A stretch of 64,000 bases of DNA from Hymenobacter gelipurpurascens (GTDB taxonomy: Bacteria; Bacteroidota; Bacteroidia; Cytophagales; Hymenobacteraceae). Every line of letters begins with the position of its first letter. Position 1 is the stretch's first letter. Under the pieces are notes generated by a model. It ran no database searches, was not told the DNA's origin, and was given only the letters and a program-made list of their open reading frames with translations. The stretch covers positions 2,170,001 to 2,234,000 of the forward strand of contig NZ_FYEW01000001.1 in the NCBI RefSeq assembly GCF_900187375.1. Direction: 5' to 3'. This document shows positions 43,396-52,185 of the stretch, one piece after another. A program made the translations under genes and the position numbers.

Positions 43396-43899
43396 ATGGG
43401 AATCTTCTCGGATAAGCTTACGACCCTCGACGACCTGCTGCACGAGCAACTACGCGACCTATACAGCGCCGAAAACCAGTTGGTGAAGGCCTTGCCGGAT
43501 ATGGCCGATGCTGCGCAGGATGCCCGCCTGAAGCAAGCCTTTCAGACCCATTTGCAGGAAACGAAGAACCAGGTAGCCCGCCTGGAGCAGATTGGCCGCG
43601 AGCTGAATCTGGACCTGGATGGGCACACCTGCAAAGCCATGGAAGGGCTGCTGAAAGAAGGCAAAGACATGATTCATGAGGATGCCACGGCCGAGGTGAA
43701 AGACGCCGGCCTGATTGCCTCAGCCCAGCGGGTAGAGCACTACGAAATAGCCGGCTACGGCACGGCAGCGCATTATGCTGAGCGCACCGGTCATGCCCAG
43801 GCCGCCACCCTGCTCCGGCAAACGCTGGCCGAAGAGCAAAGCACCGACACCAAGCTTAACGACCTAGCTAAAAGCTCAATTAACCAGAAAGCACTATAG
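43396..43899 (+). CDS. YciE/YciF-type ferroxidase family protein (DUF892)
   Basis: 167-aa four-helix protein of the ferritin-like superfamily. It matches DUF892 throughout: LDDLLHEQLRDLYSAENQLV, KALPDMADAAQDARLKQAFQ, HLQETKNQVARLEQIGREL, KDAGLIASAQRVEHYEIAGY and GTAAHYAERTGHAQAATLL. Carboxylate and His residues of the di-iron site are present (Glu in YSAE, HLQET, RVEHYE). Family members are linked with stress. The stop codon is followed by GGCCTAGGCC. Confidence 0.93.
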   Translation: MGIFSDKLTTLDDLLHEQLRDLYSAENQLVKALPDMADAAQDARLKQAFQTHLQETKNQVARLEQIGRELNLDLDGHTCKAMEGLLKEGKDMIHEDATAEVKDAGLIASAQRVEHYEIAGYGTAAHYAERTGHAQAATLLRQTLAEEQSTDTKLNDLAKSSINQKAL

Positions 43900-43921
43900 G
43901 CCTAGGCCTGTTTTCAACAAA

Positions 43922-43949
43922 AGGAGCCTGCAACCTGCAGGCTTTTTTT
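43922..43949 (+). terminator. Intrinsic terminator
   Basis: GAGCCTGCA, loop, TGCAGGCT, then TTTTTT; a short strong stem directly after the DUF892 gene. Confidence 0.85.
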
Positions 43950-43964
43950 GTGTCTTACCCCCAT

Positions 43965-44002
43965 TGCAGGCTAAACCCTCAGGTGCAGGCTAAACCCTCA
44001 GG
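43965..44002. repeat. 19-base tandem duplication
   Basis: TGCAGGCTAAACCCTCAGG occurs twice in direct tandem (43965-43983 and 43984-44002), immediately after the terminator whose right arm contains TGCAGGCT. The surrounding TGTGTCTTA is also repeated on both sides. Confidence 0.9.
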
Positions 44003-44138
44003 CCTTTTCTGTGTCTTAACTAGGTTGCAGTCTTCCTGCTTCGGATAAAAGCAAACCCAAAACCTGCGGTTCGCGTTGTCTCTTTTGCCTGTCTGATTCC
44101 AGACGATTTTATCAAGTTGGGACCCACCCCCTTATTTC

Positions 44139-45320
44139 ATGCAAACCCAAGAACGCGAACCACAACTAGCTACTACCGAAATGGATACACCTCGCTCCGG
44201 TGGTGCTGGTCGGCGGATACTTTGGCTAATTATTACCCTGGCCGTATTAGCGGCCCTGGTTTTCATTAAGATGAAGTATTTCCCTTCCCAAAGCGCGGAG
44301 AAAGGTGGCGGCGGCAAAGGGGCAGCCGGCGGTGGCAAAGGAGGCCCGGGCGCAGCTGGTGCAAAGGGCGGCGCAGGAGGTGGCCAGAAACTGCCGGTAC
44401 AGGTGTATGTGGTGAAGGCCACCAACCTCTCGGATCAAGTGGCGGCCACCGGCTCCATTCTGGCCGAAGAATCGGTAGTCATCAAGAGCGAAATCTCGGG
44501 CAAGATTACCAACCTCAATATCCGGGAAGGCCAGCCGGTGCGGAAAGGGCAACTGCTGTTTTCCATCAACGCCGACGAGATACAGTCGAACCTGCGCAAG
44601 CAGGAGTACAACATCAAGCTTTTCCGCGACCAGGAGCGTCGCCAGCGTACTCTGCTGGACAAGGAGTACATCAGTGCCCAGGAGTACGAGCAGGCCAACA
44701 ACCAACTGCTCACGGCCCAAGCCGATTTGCAGACCTTGCGCGCTTCTTTGGCCAAAGCCTACGTGCGGGCTCCTTTCGATGGTGTGCTGGGCCTAACCAC
44801 CGCTACTGTGGGCACCTACGTGAGCCCGGGGGCTGAAATCACTACGCTGTCCAAAGTAAAGCCAGTGAAAATCAGCTTTACGGTTCCCAGCCGCTTTGCC
44901 AATCTGGTAAAGACCAACGACCAGATTACCATCACCGATGAGGCTTCCAACAAGAAGTTTCAGGCGAATGTATATGCTCTTGACCCGCAGATTGACCCGG
45001 TAAGCCGGACCCAAACGGTGCGGGCCCGCTACGCCAATACCAACAATGAGCTACGCCCCGGTGCCTTCGTGAAGGTGAACCTGCAGTTGGGAGAATCGAC
45101 GGATGCCTTACAGGTGCCTACGGAATCAGTAATACCAGAGGCCGCCGGCTACAGCGTGTACACCGTGAAAAGTGGCAAGATGGTACCGAAGAAAGTGAAG
45201 ATTGGGGTTCGCTCGGCGAAGCTGATTCAGATTACGGATGGCCTAGCCGTGGGTGATACCGTTCTACGGACCGGTATTCTGCAGGTGAAGCCCGGGGACG
45301 CAGTGAAAATCGTTAAGTAA
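44139..45320 (+). CDS. RND efflux periplasmic adaptor (membrane fusion protein)
   Basis: 393-aa adaptor linking an inner-membrane RND pump and an outer-membrane channel. One N-terminal membrane helix (residues about 26-46), then a Gly/Lys/Ala low-complexity linker (about 50-88, rich in GGG and KGG). The body has the barrel-sandwich/lipoyl halves (EISGKITNLNIREGQPVRKG and AYVRAPFDGVLGLTTATVGT), a short coiled-coil hairpin and a beta-barrel domain (GAFVKVNLQL). It is the first gene of the adaptor-pump-TolC operon; the pump starts 109 bases later. Confidence 0.94.
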   Translation: MQTQEREPQLATTEMDTPRSGGAGRRILWLIITLAVLAALVFIKMKYFPSQSAEKGGGGKGAAGGGKGGPGAAGAKGGAGGGQKLPVQVYVVKATNLSDQVAATGSILAEESVVIKSEISGKITNLNIREGQPVRKGQLLFSINADEIQSNLRKQEYNIKLFRDQERRQRTLLDKEYISAQEYEQANNQLLTAQADLQTLRASLAKAYVRAPFDGVLGLTTATVGTYVSPGAEITTLSKVKPVKISFTVPSRFANLVKTNDQITITDEASNKKFQANVYALDPQIDPVSRTQTVRARYANTNNELRPGAFVKVNLQLGESTDALQVPTESVIPEAAGYSVYTVKSGKMVPKKVKIGVRSAKLIQITDGLAVGDTVLRTGILQVKPGDAVKIVK

Positions 45321-45429
45321 AGCAATAGCAAGATGGCTGGCAGAATACGGCGCGGCGTCTCGCAGCAGCTGTTTCTCTCTCTGCTAACCATCCCGTTTTT
45401 TAGTGCGAGACTCTGTGTGCATTTGACGT

Positions 45430-48400
45430 ATGAGCTTATCCTCCACCAGTATAAATCGGCCAGTGCTTGCCATTGTGATGAGCCTGGTCATCGTGATTTT
45501 CGGGGTGATTGGGTTTCGTTACCTAAGCATTCGGGAATATCCGAGCGTTGACCCGCCCATCATTACCGTATCGGCCAGCTATACCGGCGCCTCCGCCGAT
45601 GTAATGCAGGGACAGGTAACGGAGCCGCTGGAAGAAGCCCTGAACGGTATCCAGGGCATCAAGAACCTGACCTCGAACAGCCGCGACGGCCGCACGCAGA
45701 TTACGGTTGAGTTTGACCTCGACGCCGACCTGGAAACGGCCGCCAACGACGTGCGCGACAAGGTTTCGGGGGCGCAAGGCCGCCTCCCGCGCGACATTGA
45801 CCCACCGGTAGTGAGCAAGGCCAACGCGGACTCGCAGCCGATTGTGATGACCTACCTGAGCAGCGACCGGCGCAACCTGCTGGAGCTGACGGACTACGCC
45901 AACAATACCCTTAAGGAGCGCCTCCAGACTATTCCGGGTGTTTCGGAGATTCGGGTATATGGCGAGCGGAAGTACTCCATGCGCCTTTGGCTAGACCCCG
46001 TGAAACTATCTGCCCTAGGCGTGTCGCCGGTAGATGTGCAGGCCGCCCTGACCCGGGAGAACGTAGAGCTGCCCAGTGGGGCCGTGCAAGGAGAAGCCAC
46101 CCAGCTTACCCTACGCACCATGGGCCGCCTGACAACTATCGAAGACTTTAATAACCTGATTATTCGTCAGGATGAGTCGTCTCTGGTCCGGCTGTCTGAC
46201 ATCGGCTACGCGGAGCTTTACCCCGAAAACGACCAGACCATCTTCAAGGTGAACGGCGTGCCCATGGTAGGCCTAGCGGTAATTCCGCAGCCGGGCTCCA
46301 ACCAGATTGACATTGCCGACGAGTTCAACAAGCGCATCGAACTCTACGGCAAAGACCTTCCGAAAGACTTGGTGCTAAAGCCCGGTTTCGATAACTCGGT
46401 CTTTATCCGCAAATCCATCAATGAGGTAGAGCATACCATCATTGAGGCCTTTGTGCTCGTGGTTATCATCATCTTCCTGTTCCTGCGCGACTGGCGTTCT
46501 ACCATTATTCCGGTAGTAGCTATTCCGGTGTCGTTGGTGGGTATCTTCTTCGTGATGTACCTGATGGACTTCTCCATCAATGTGCTCACGCTGCTGGCTA
46601 TTGTGCTAGCTATTGGCCTGGTGGTGGACGACGCTATTGTGGTACTGGAGAATATTTACTCTCGGATTGAAGAAGGCGAGGACCCCAAAACGGCGGCTAT
46701 CAAAGGCTCGGAAGAGATTCTGATGGCCGTTATTAGTACCACTATTGTACTGGCGGCGGTGTTCCTGCCGGTGGTTTTCCTGACGGGTATCACCGGTCGT
46801 CTGTTCCGGGAGTTTGGTATTGTAGTAGCCGGCTCTGTCTTGATTTCGGCCTTCGTATCCCTGACCCTGACGCCCATGATGTGCAGCGTGCTGCTCAAGC
46901 GGGAGGAAAAGCACAACTGGTTCTACCGCAAAACAGAACCCTTCTTCGTGAAGATGATTAGCGCTTACCAGGACAGCCTGGAAACCTTCCTGCGCAACCG
47001 CTGGCTGGCCTGGGTGGTGGTGGTAGGCACGGGAGTAGGCATCTGGTTCTTCATGAAGACCATTCCCTCGGAGTTGGCGCCTGTGGAAGACCGTAGCCGC
47101 GTGAATATCAACGCCACTGGCCCGGAAGGTGCTTCCTTTGAGTTTATGGATGCCTATATGGCTGATCTTACCAAACTGGCGATGGATAGTGCCGGTCCCA
47201 AAAACCTGAGCAGTGTGTTTGCCGTGACGTCGCCGGGCTTTGGCGGTGGCTCCAACTCCGGTACGGCCCGTGTGCTGCTCCTGGATGCGGATAAGCGTCC
47301 CCTGGAACAGCCGGTGATAGCCGACAAGCTAAGCGCCGGAGTAAAAAAGCTGACGGCGGCCCGTACTTCTGTTTCGCAAGACCAGAGTATCGGCGGTGGC
47401 GGCGGTGGCCTACCAGTGCAGTTTGTTATTCAGACCCAGGATTTTGATAAGCTGCGCACGGCCGTTCCCAAGTTCTTGGATGCCGCCCGCCAGGACCCCA
47501 CGTTCCAGTTTGTGGACGTAAACCTGAAGTTCAACAAGCCTGAGCTACGCGTAAATATTGACCGGGAAAAGGCGCAAAGCCTGGGCGTTTCGGTGCAAAG
47601 CATCAGCCAGACGCTGCAGTCGGGCCTTAGCGGGCAGCGCTACGGATACTTCATCCGGGAAGGCAAACAGTACCAGATTATCGGGCAGGTAGCCCGCGAA
47701 GACCGCAGCCAGCCCCTAGACGTGCGCTTGCTCTCGGTGAAGAATGCCAACGGCGAGCTTATCCAGCTCGATAACGTAATCCGACTGGAGGAAAGCAGCA
47801 CGCCGCCCCAGCTCTACCGCTTCAACCGCTACAACTCGGCTACCTTCTCCGCTTCTCTGGCTCCCGGCCGCACCCTCGGTGATGGTATTGCGGCCATGCA
47901 GGCCATTGCCGACAAAAACCTTGACGATACGTTCTCCACCGAACTATCCGGCGCCTCGCGCGACTTCCAGGAGAGTTCCTCATCGTTGGTGTTTGCCTTT
48001 GGCCTGGCACTGGTACTGATTTACCTGGTACTGGCCGCGCAGTTTGAAAGCTTCCGCGACCCGGTTATTATTATGGTGACGGTGCCGCTGGCACTGTCGG
48101 GCGCGCTGCTGAGCTTGTGGTACTTCAACCAGACGCTCAACCTGTTCTCTCAGATTGGTATTATCATGCTCGTAGGCCTGGTTACCAAAAACGGTATTCT
48201 CATTGTGGAGTTTGCCAACCAGCAGGTAGAGAACGGGAAAGACTACATGACCGGACTGATTGAGGGGGCTACTGCCCGCTTCCGCCCGATTCTTATGACC
48301 TCGCTTTGCGCCATTCTGGGTATTCTGCCCATTGCAGTTGCTTCCGGCGCTGGCGCCCTTAGCCGGCGGGCCATGGGTATTGGGGTAGTTGGCGGCCTGC

Positions 48401-48519
48401 TCTTTGCCACCGCCCTTACGCTGTATGTGGTGCCCGTGATGTACTCGTACTTCGCTACCGCTAAAAAGCATAAGCACCCCGCTAAAGAGGAGGAAGAAAA
48501 GAAAGCGGTACTGGCCTAG
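45430..48519 (+). CDS. RND multidrug efflux pump (AcrB/MexB-like)
   Basis: 1029-aa proton-driven pump of the hydrophobe/amphiphile efflux type. About 12 membrane helices and two large periplasmic loops. The proton-relay motif LVVDDAIVVLENIYSRIEEG in TM4 has the paired Asp residues. Other family marks are RAVEEYPSVDPPIITVSASY-type start (IREYPSVDPPIITVSASYTG), ISGAQGRLPRDIDPP and the late TKNGILIVEFANQQ. Expected substrates are drugs, detergents or lipids. The stop TAG lies in CTGGCCTAGG, inside the GGCCTAGGCC word. Confidence 0.96.
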   Translation: MSLSSTSINRPVLAIVMSLVIVIFGVIGFRYLSIREYPSVDPPIITVSASYTGASADVMQGQVTEPLEEALNGIQGIKNLTSNSRDGRTQITVEFDLDADLETAANDVRDKVSGAQGRLPRDIDPPVVSKANADSQPIVMTYLSSDRRNLLELTDYANNTLKERLQTIPGVSEIRVYGERKYSMRLWLDPVKLSALGVSPVDVQAALTRENVELPSGAVQGEATQLTLRTMGRLTTIEDFNNLIIRQDESSLVRLSDIGYAELYPENDQTIFKVNGVPMVGLAVIPQPGSNQIDIADEFNKRIELYGKDLPKDLVLKPGFDNSVFIRKSINEVEHTIIEAFVLVVIIIFLFLRDWRSTIIPVVAIPVSLVGIFFVMYLMDFSINVLTLLAIVLAIGLVVDDAIVVLENIYSRIEEGEDPKTAAIKGSEEILMAVISTTIVLAAVFLPVVFLTGITGRLFREFGIVVAGSVLISAFVSLTLTPMMCSVLLKREEKHNWFYRKTEPFFVKMISAYQDSLETFLRNRWLAWVVVVGTGVGIWFFMKTIPSELAPVEDRSRVNINATGPEGASFEFMDAYMADLTKLAMDSAGPKNLSSVFAVTSPGFGGGSNSGTARVLLLDADKRPLEQPVIADKLSAGVKKLTAARTSVSQDQSIGGGGGGLPVQFVIQTQDFDKLRTAVPKFLDAARQDPTFQFVDVNLKFNKPELRVNIDREKAQSLGVSVQSISQTLQSGLSGQRYGYFIREGKQYQIIGQVAREDRSQPLDVRLLSVKNANGELIQLDNVIRLEESSTPPQLYRFNRYNSATFSASLAPGRTLGDGIAAMQAIADKNLDDTFSTELSGASRDFQESSSSLVFAFGLALVLIYLVLAAQFESFRDPVIIMVTVPLALSGALLSLWYFNQTLNLFSQIGIIMLVGLVTKNGILIVEFANQQVENGKDYMTGLIEGATARFRPILMTSLCAILGILPIAVASGAGALSRRAMGIGVVGGLLFATALTLYVVPVMYSYFATAKKHKHPAKEEEEKKAVLA

Positions 48520-48631
48520 GCCACTCCGCCGCAGTCTTCTAGGCCACAAATCAGAGGTCTAGAAGACTGCACCCTACTCCTCACTCTTATCTGTTTTCTT
48601 GTACCGAGGAAGCTGTTCTTTAGATCTAGCA

Positions 48632-48639
48632 TAGTTTTT
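48632..48639 (+). promoter_or_regulatory. Possible -7 box before the TolC-like gene
   Basis: TAGTTTTT ends 2 bases before the ATG at 48642. Similar to TAnnTTTG with one mismatch; no -33 element identified. Confidence 0.15.
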
Positions 48640-48641
48640 CA

Positions 48642-50090
48642 ATGCGTTTTTCGCTCCGTCGCTTTTCTGCTCTTCCCGTTTGGCTATTGCTGGCGTCGCC
48701 CTTTGCCGCCTACGCCCAGCAGCCCGTTCTGCCCTCCCGACAACCGGCCCAGCAACCCCAGGCAAAGCCCCAGACGCAGAAACCCGAAACCGTACCGACG
48801 GCGCCTCGCCTCACGCTGGCGGAAGCCATCCGTATCGGGCTGGAAAACAACTACGATGTTCGTCTTGCCCGCCAGGATGTGCGCGTAGCGGAGAACAACG
48901 TGACGCGCGGCAACGCCGGGCAGTTGCCGGTAGTGAACGGCAACGCGAGCCGCACCTTCAACATCAACAACACCCGCCAGCAGCGCGAGCAATCGAAACC
49001 CGTGGTCATCAATGGTGGCCGGGCCAATGCGCTCAACGCCAACGTAGCCGGTACCTGGACCATCTTCGATGGCCTTGGGATGTTTATTGCCTATGACCGG
49101 CTGAAAACCCTCGACCAAAGTCAGCAGCAGCTCACGCGTGCGACGGTGGAAGAAACCGCCGCCAACATCACCGATGCCTATTTTGTGGTGGTGCGGGAGG
49201 CAGGCAAAATCACTTCTATTGAGGAAGCGCTGAAAATCGGGCAGGCCCGCATCGATCTGACGCAGGCCCGCGTAGATGTAGGCGTATCGGCCAAAGTGGA
49301 AGTACTCACGGCCCGCGTAGATTACAACGCCGACCGTTCTCTGCTGATTCAGCAGCAGGAAGCCCTGCAAACCGCCAAGATCAACCTGAACACGCTGCTG
49401 GGCCGCACGCCCGGCATCGACTTTCTGCCCGCCGATTCTATTGTAGTTGCTACCACACTGAACCATGATGAGGTGCTGGCGGCCGTGAAGCAGAACAACC
49501 CACGTCTGCAGCAGGCCCGCCTGGGCACCGAAATTGCCACCTACGACCGGCGCCTGATTCGGGCGAGCCGTTTCCCACAGCTCGGCCTGACGGGCGGCTA
49601 CGGCCTGACGCGCAACATCAACAATGCCTTCCTGATTAACACGGCCACGGGTAGTGTACTGGGCTCCAACGTGAACCGGGTATTTGGTCCCTCGTATGGC
49701 CTCACGGCTTCCATCCCGATATTCGACGGCTTTAACCGCAACCGACTGGAGCAAAATGCCCGCATTGCCGAAGTGCAAAGCCAGCTAGCCCTCGACCAGA
49801 CCCAACTACAGCTGGATGCCCAGGCCGAACAGGCCTACGCCCAGTACCAGAACCGTTTGCAGTTGCTGGAGCTGGAAGAAGCCAACATCCTGCTGGCCCG
49901 CGAAAACGTGGCCATCACACTGGAGCGCTACCGGCTTGGTCTGCTCACGCCCCTGGCCCTGCGCGAAGCCCAGCGCACCCAGCTCGACGCCGAAGTGCGC
50001 CTGCTGGATATCCGCTACCAAGCCAAGCAGGCCGAAATTGTGCTGCGCCGCCTTAGCAGTGGCCTAGTGCTGGATGGAACGCCCCGCTAG
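48642..50090 (+). CDS. TolC family outer-membrane efflux protein
   Basis: 482-aa outer-membrane channel. A signal peptide (to about residue 27, AYAQ) precedes a Pro/Gln-rich segment and two OEP repeats, each of beta-strand and long coiled helices (LTLAEAIRIGLENNYDVRLA, VTRGNAGQLPVVNGNASRTF, LTQARVDVGVSAKVEVLTAR, and the second half LGTEIATYDRRLIRASRFPQ, LEQNARIAEVQSQLALDQTQ). It forms the exit duct for the pump encoded just upstream. A terminator follows. Confidence 0.95.
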   Translation: MRFSLRRFSALPVWLLLASPFAAYAQQPVLPSRQPAQQPQAKPQTQKPETVPTAPRLTLAEAIRIGLENNYDVRLARQDVRVAENNVTRGNAGQLPVVNGNASRTFNINNTRQQREQSKPVVINGGRANALNANVAGTWTIFDGLGMFIAYDRLKTLDQSQQQLTRATVEETAANITDAYFVVVREAGKITSIEEALKIGQARIDLTQARVDVGVSAKVEVLTARVDYNADRSLLIQQQEALQTAKINLNTLLGRTPGIDFLPADSIVVATTLNHDEVLAAVKQNNPRLQQARLGTEIATYDRRLIRASRFPQLGLTGGYGLTRNINNAFLINTATGSVLGSNVNRVFGPSYGLTASIPIFDGFNRNRLEQNARIAEVQSQLALDQTQLQLDAQAEQAYAQYQNRLQLLELEEANILLARENVAITLERYRLGLLTPLALREAQRTQLDAEVRLLDIRYQAKQAEIVLRRLSSGLVLDGTPR

Positions 50091-50142
50091 GCCTGCTAGT
50101 GGCCTGTCGCCTGCCCAAATCCGCTCATTAGCTGATAAACTG

Positions 50143-50172
50143 AAAAGTCCTGGTTTGGTAGCCAGGGCTTTT
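50143..50172 (+). terminator. Terminator after the first RND operon
   Basis: AAAAGTCCTGG (50143-50153) and CCAGGGCTTTT (50162-50172), one mismatch-tolerant pair, eight-base loop, T-rich end. Confidence 0.75.
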
Positions 50173-50341
50173 CGTTTGTTAAGCAACTAGCACCATTTGG
50201 AGAGCAATTAGCACAGATCATCGAGAAGATGTGCACTACAGGCATCTGCCTGAGTATGTTTGGGAACCTTAAGCGCTAGAGCTGATCCGGAGCACCTGGC
50301 ACACGAGCTATTCTTTGTACTCTCCTACCTCACCTGTTGCC

Positions 50342-50533
50342 ATGCCCACTTCATTCTACCGCTTTTTCCTGCTGCTCGTTTTCGTGATGAGCACTGCCAT
50401 TGTTTCTACTCCCGAAGCAACTGCCAAGCCTATCGGCTCACGCTTTCTGCCCAGCGTACGGGCCAAAATCAAAGGACATAACCGTCTGCATCGTCCGGTT
50501 TATCGTACCTACAAGTCGCACCGCGCTTACTAA
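50342..50533 (+). CDS. Small basic secreted protein
   Basis: 63-aa protein. A signal peptide (hydrophobic residues about 8-22, cleavage near ATA-K) is followed by a mature part of about 35 residues rich in Lys, Arg, His and Tyr (AKIKGHNRLHRPVYRTYKSH). No family recognised. A 40-base perfect palindrome terminator follows closely, which supports a real short gene. Function unknown. Confidence 0.55.
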   Translation: MPTSFYRFFLLLVFVMSTAIVSTPEATAKPIGSRFLPSVRAKIKGHNRLHRPVYRTYKSHRAY

Positions 50534-50554
50534 GCCACTAGTGCTGTCATTACT

Positions 50555-50595
50555 AAAAAGCCGAGCCCTCAGTTAACTGAGGGCTCGGCTTTTTT
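50555..50595. terminator. Perfect 40-base palindromic bidirectional terminator
   Basis: AAAAAGCCGAGCCCTCAGTT and its exact complement are adjacent (50555-50574, 50575-50594), with T runs on both strands. It lies between the small secreted protein gene and the convergent phospholipase gene. Confidence 0.92.
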
Positions 50596-50630
50596 CTGCT
50601 ACACGATTTTTGCGAAGTGTTAGCGCTGTT

Positions 50631-51899
50631 TTACTGCAGCCGAAGCTCCCGCAGTTGCGCCAGGGCTTGCAGGGTTTCTTCGCGGGTCTTGGCCTTTTTT
50701 TCGTCCTCATTTACCGGAGCCTTTGGGGCCGGGCCAAAAAAGGAGATGATATTCTGCTGCAAGGGAGGCGTGATGCCTTCAAACTTGTTGGCGGCCAGCT
50801 TACGGAGCAGTTCGCCGTATGCTTCATCAGTGAGTTTATATTCGCCCACAACGGTCGGGCGGCCCGTATCGAAATCTGTGTTCGGCAATACTTGCGTTGA
50901 TACTACAGTCGTATCGGTGGGCTCTTTCTCTACGTATTTGCAGTATTGGTCGCGCACCTCCAGGAAGCTTGCGAGAAAAAGCTTCTGGGCTTCGGGCGTG
51001 GGCAATTTGAAAGCAAAAGGCTTTAGCGGGCCGATTTTGGGTAATACACGCACGAAGTAGGACAGTACGCGGGCCCCCGTTCCGGGCGTCTCATAATCGG
51101 TGCCATACATTTCCTGGTACTCCTGCTCACTCTGTTTAAATACGTATTCCCGACGGCGGGCACGCGGGCTTAGGCGCCGAATGTCCTTTTTCTGCGACTG
51201 CCAAGCAGCACGACTAGCAATGGGAATGAGCGAGCGTACCGCGAAGCGGAAAGAGCCGATAGCCAGATCGACATTGAAGATTACTTTCCCCAACTCCAGG
51301 CCGTACGTTTTCTGGAACGCCCGCTCCAGCACCGGTTTGCTCACCTGAAACCCGATAAAGCGCTGATAATCGGCTGTGCGGTAGCGGCCGGCGGCTAGTT
51401 GAACCACATCGAAAGCAAACTCTAATTGCGTGTGCTGAATGGGTGCCTCCTCGTAGGTAATGTTGTTGCCGAATTTCTGCTGCAGCTCCGGATACACGGA
51501 GGGCATTGCCTTATTAGTGCCTTCGGGGTGGCCTACCACATCGGCCGTGTAGTGCGAAAGGCTGCCAAGCGCAAAGGCATACTCGTTGCGGTTGTGGGCC
51601 TCATTGAGCAGGTTGCGCACAAAATCACCAGATCGGACGTAGTGCGTAAGGTTGGTGAACAGCTCCGAGCCGAACGGATAAAACCCCATATCCTGAATGA
51701 TGGAGCCACCGTAGGCGTAGCTTTTGGCCTCGATCAGCTGTTCTTCGGTGGCACCAGGGTAGCGCTTCTGCAGCATCGGCATCAGGCAGCGCTTCCAGGT
51801 AGAGTCGATGTTGGCTTGGTGCGAGAGAACGGAATAGCCGAAGGAAGAAAACGGCAGTGCCAGCAGAAAAACTAGTAAAACACGAAACATGGAGCGCAT
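50631..51899 (-). CDS. Zinc-dependent phospholipase C family protein, exported
   Basis: 422-aa exported protein. The signal peptide follows MRSMFRVLLVFLLALPFSSFG. Mature sequence begins near Tyr-Ser-Val-Leu-Ser-His, followed by the conserved KSYAYGGSIIQDMGFYPFG and FALGSLSHYTADVVGHPEGT, where His/Asp residues fit the zinc-dependent PLC family (the family has a His-x-x-x-Asp ligand set). The rest is helical with a basic stretch (RRLSPRARRREYVFK). It is distantly similar in plan to the protein at 31809-33056. Substrate unknown. Confidence 0.82.
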   Translation of the reverse strand: MRSMFRVLLVFLLALPFSSFGYSVLSHQANIDSTWKRCLMPMLQKRYPGATEEQLIEAKSYAYGGSIIQDMGFYPFGSELFTNLTHYVRSGDFVRNLLNEAHNRNEYAFALGSLSHYTADVVGHPEGTNKAMPSVYPELQQKFGNNITYEEAPIQHTQLEFAFDVVQLAAGRYRTADYQRFIGFQVSKPVLERAFQKTYGLELGKVIFNVDLAIGSFRFAVRSLIPIASRAAWQSQKKDIRRLSPRARRREYVFKQSEQEYQEMYGTDYETPGTGARVLSYFVRVLPKIGPLKPFAFKLPTPEAQKLFLASFLEVRDQYCKYVEKEPTDTTVVSTQVLPNTDFDTGRPTVVGEYKLTDEAYGELLRKLAANKFEGITPPLQQNIISFFGPAPKAPVNEDEKKAKTREETLQALAQLRELRLQ

Positions 51900-52172
51900 G
51901 GCAAAGAGGTCAATGCACCGCAAACGTGAGAAGACGGGTCTGCGTTGTCCAGCTTACTTTTCTCTGGTACAGCCGAGCTACAGGACCTGTAAATCACCAA
52001 CTCAACGCCGGAAATCAATAGCTCCTTTCCTCCTCTCCTGGGCCTATTTGTCAAGCTGATTTTGCTCTGCTACTGGCCTAGGGAGCAACGTCCTTACCAG
52101 TTCCGCTTTTTAGAAAAGCTCTGAATTTCCCTCAGGTGGCCCAAGTGCTGAACATTTCCTGCGGTCGGGCGT

Positions 52173-52180
52173 TACCTTTG
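52173..52180 (+). promoter_or_regulatory. Possible -7 box before the His-rich protein gene
   Basis: TACCTTTG matches TAnnTTTG exactly and ends 5 bases before the ATG at 52186, implying a nearly leaderless transcript. No matching TTG was found 19-21 bases upstream. Confidence 0.28.
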
Positions 52181-52185
52181 CCACA

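Noticed and set aside
43965..44002. CRISPR-like repeat
   Set aside because: Only two contiguous 19-base copies with no spacers.
48684..49778. 364-aa minus-strand frame opposite the TolC gene
   Set aside because: It mirrors the TolC reading frame, has no domain features, and the plus strand has a signal peptide and OEP repeats.
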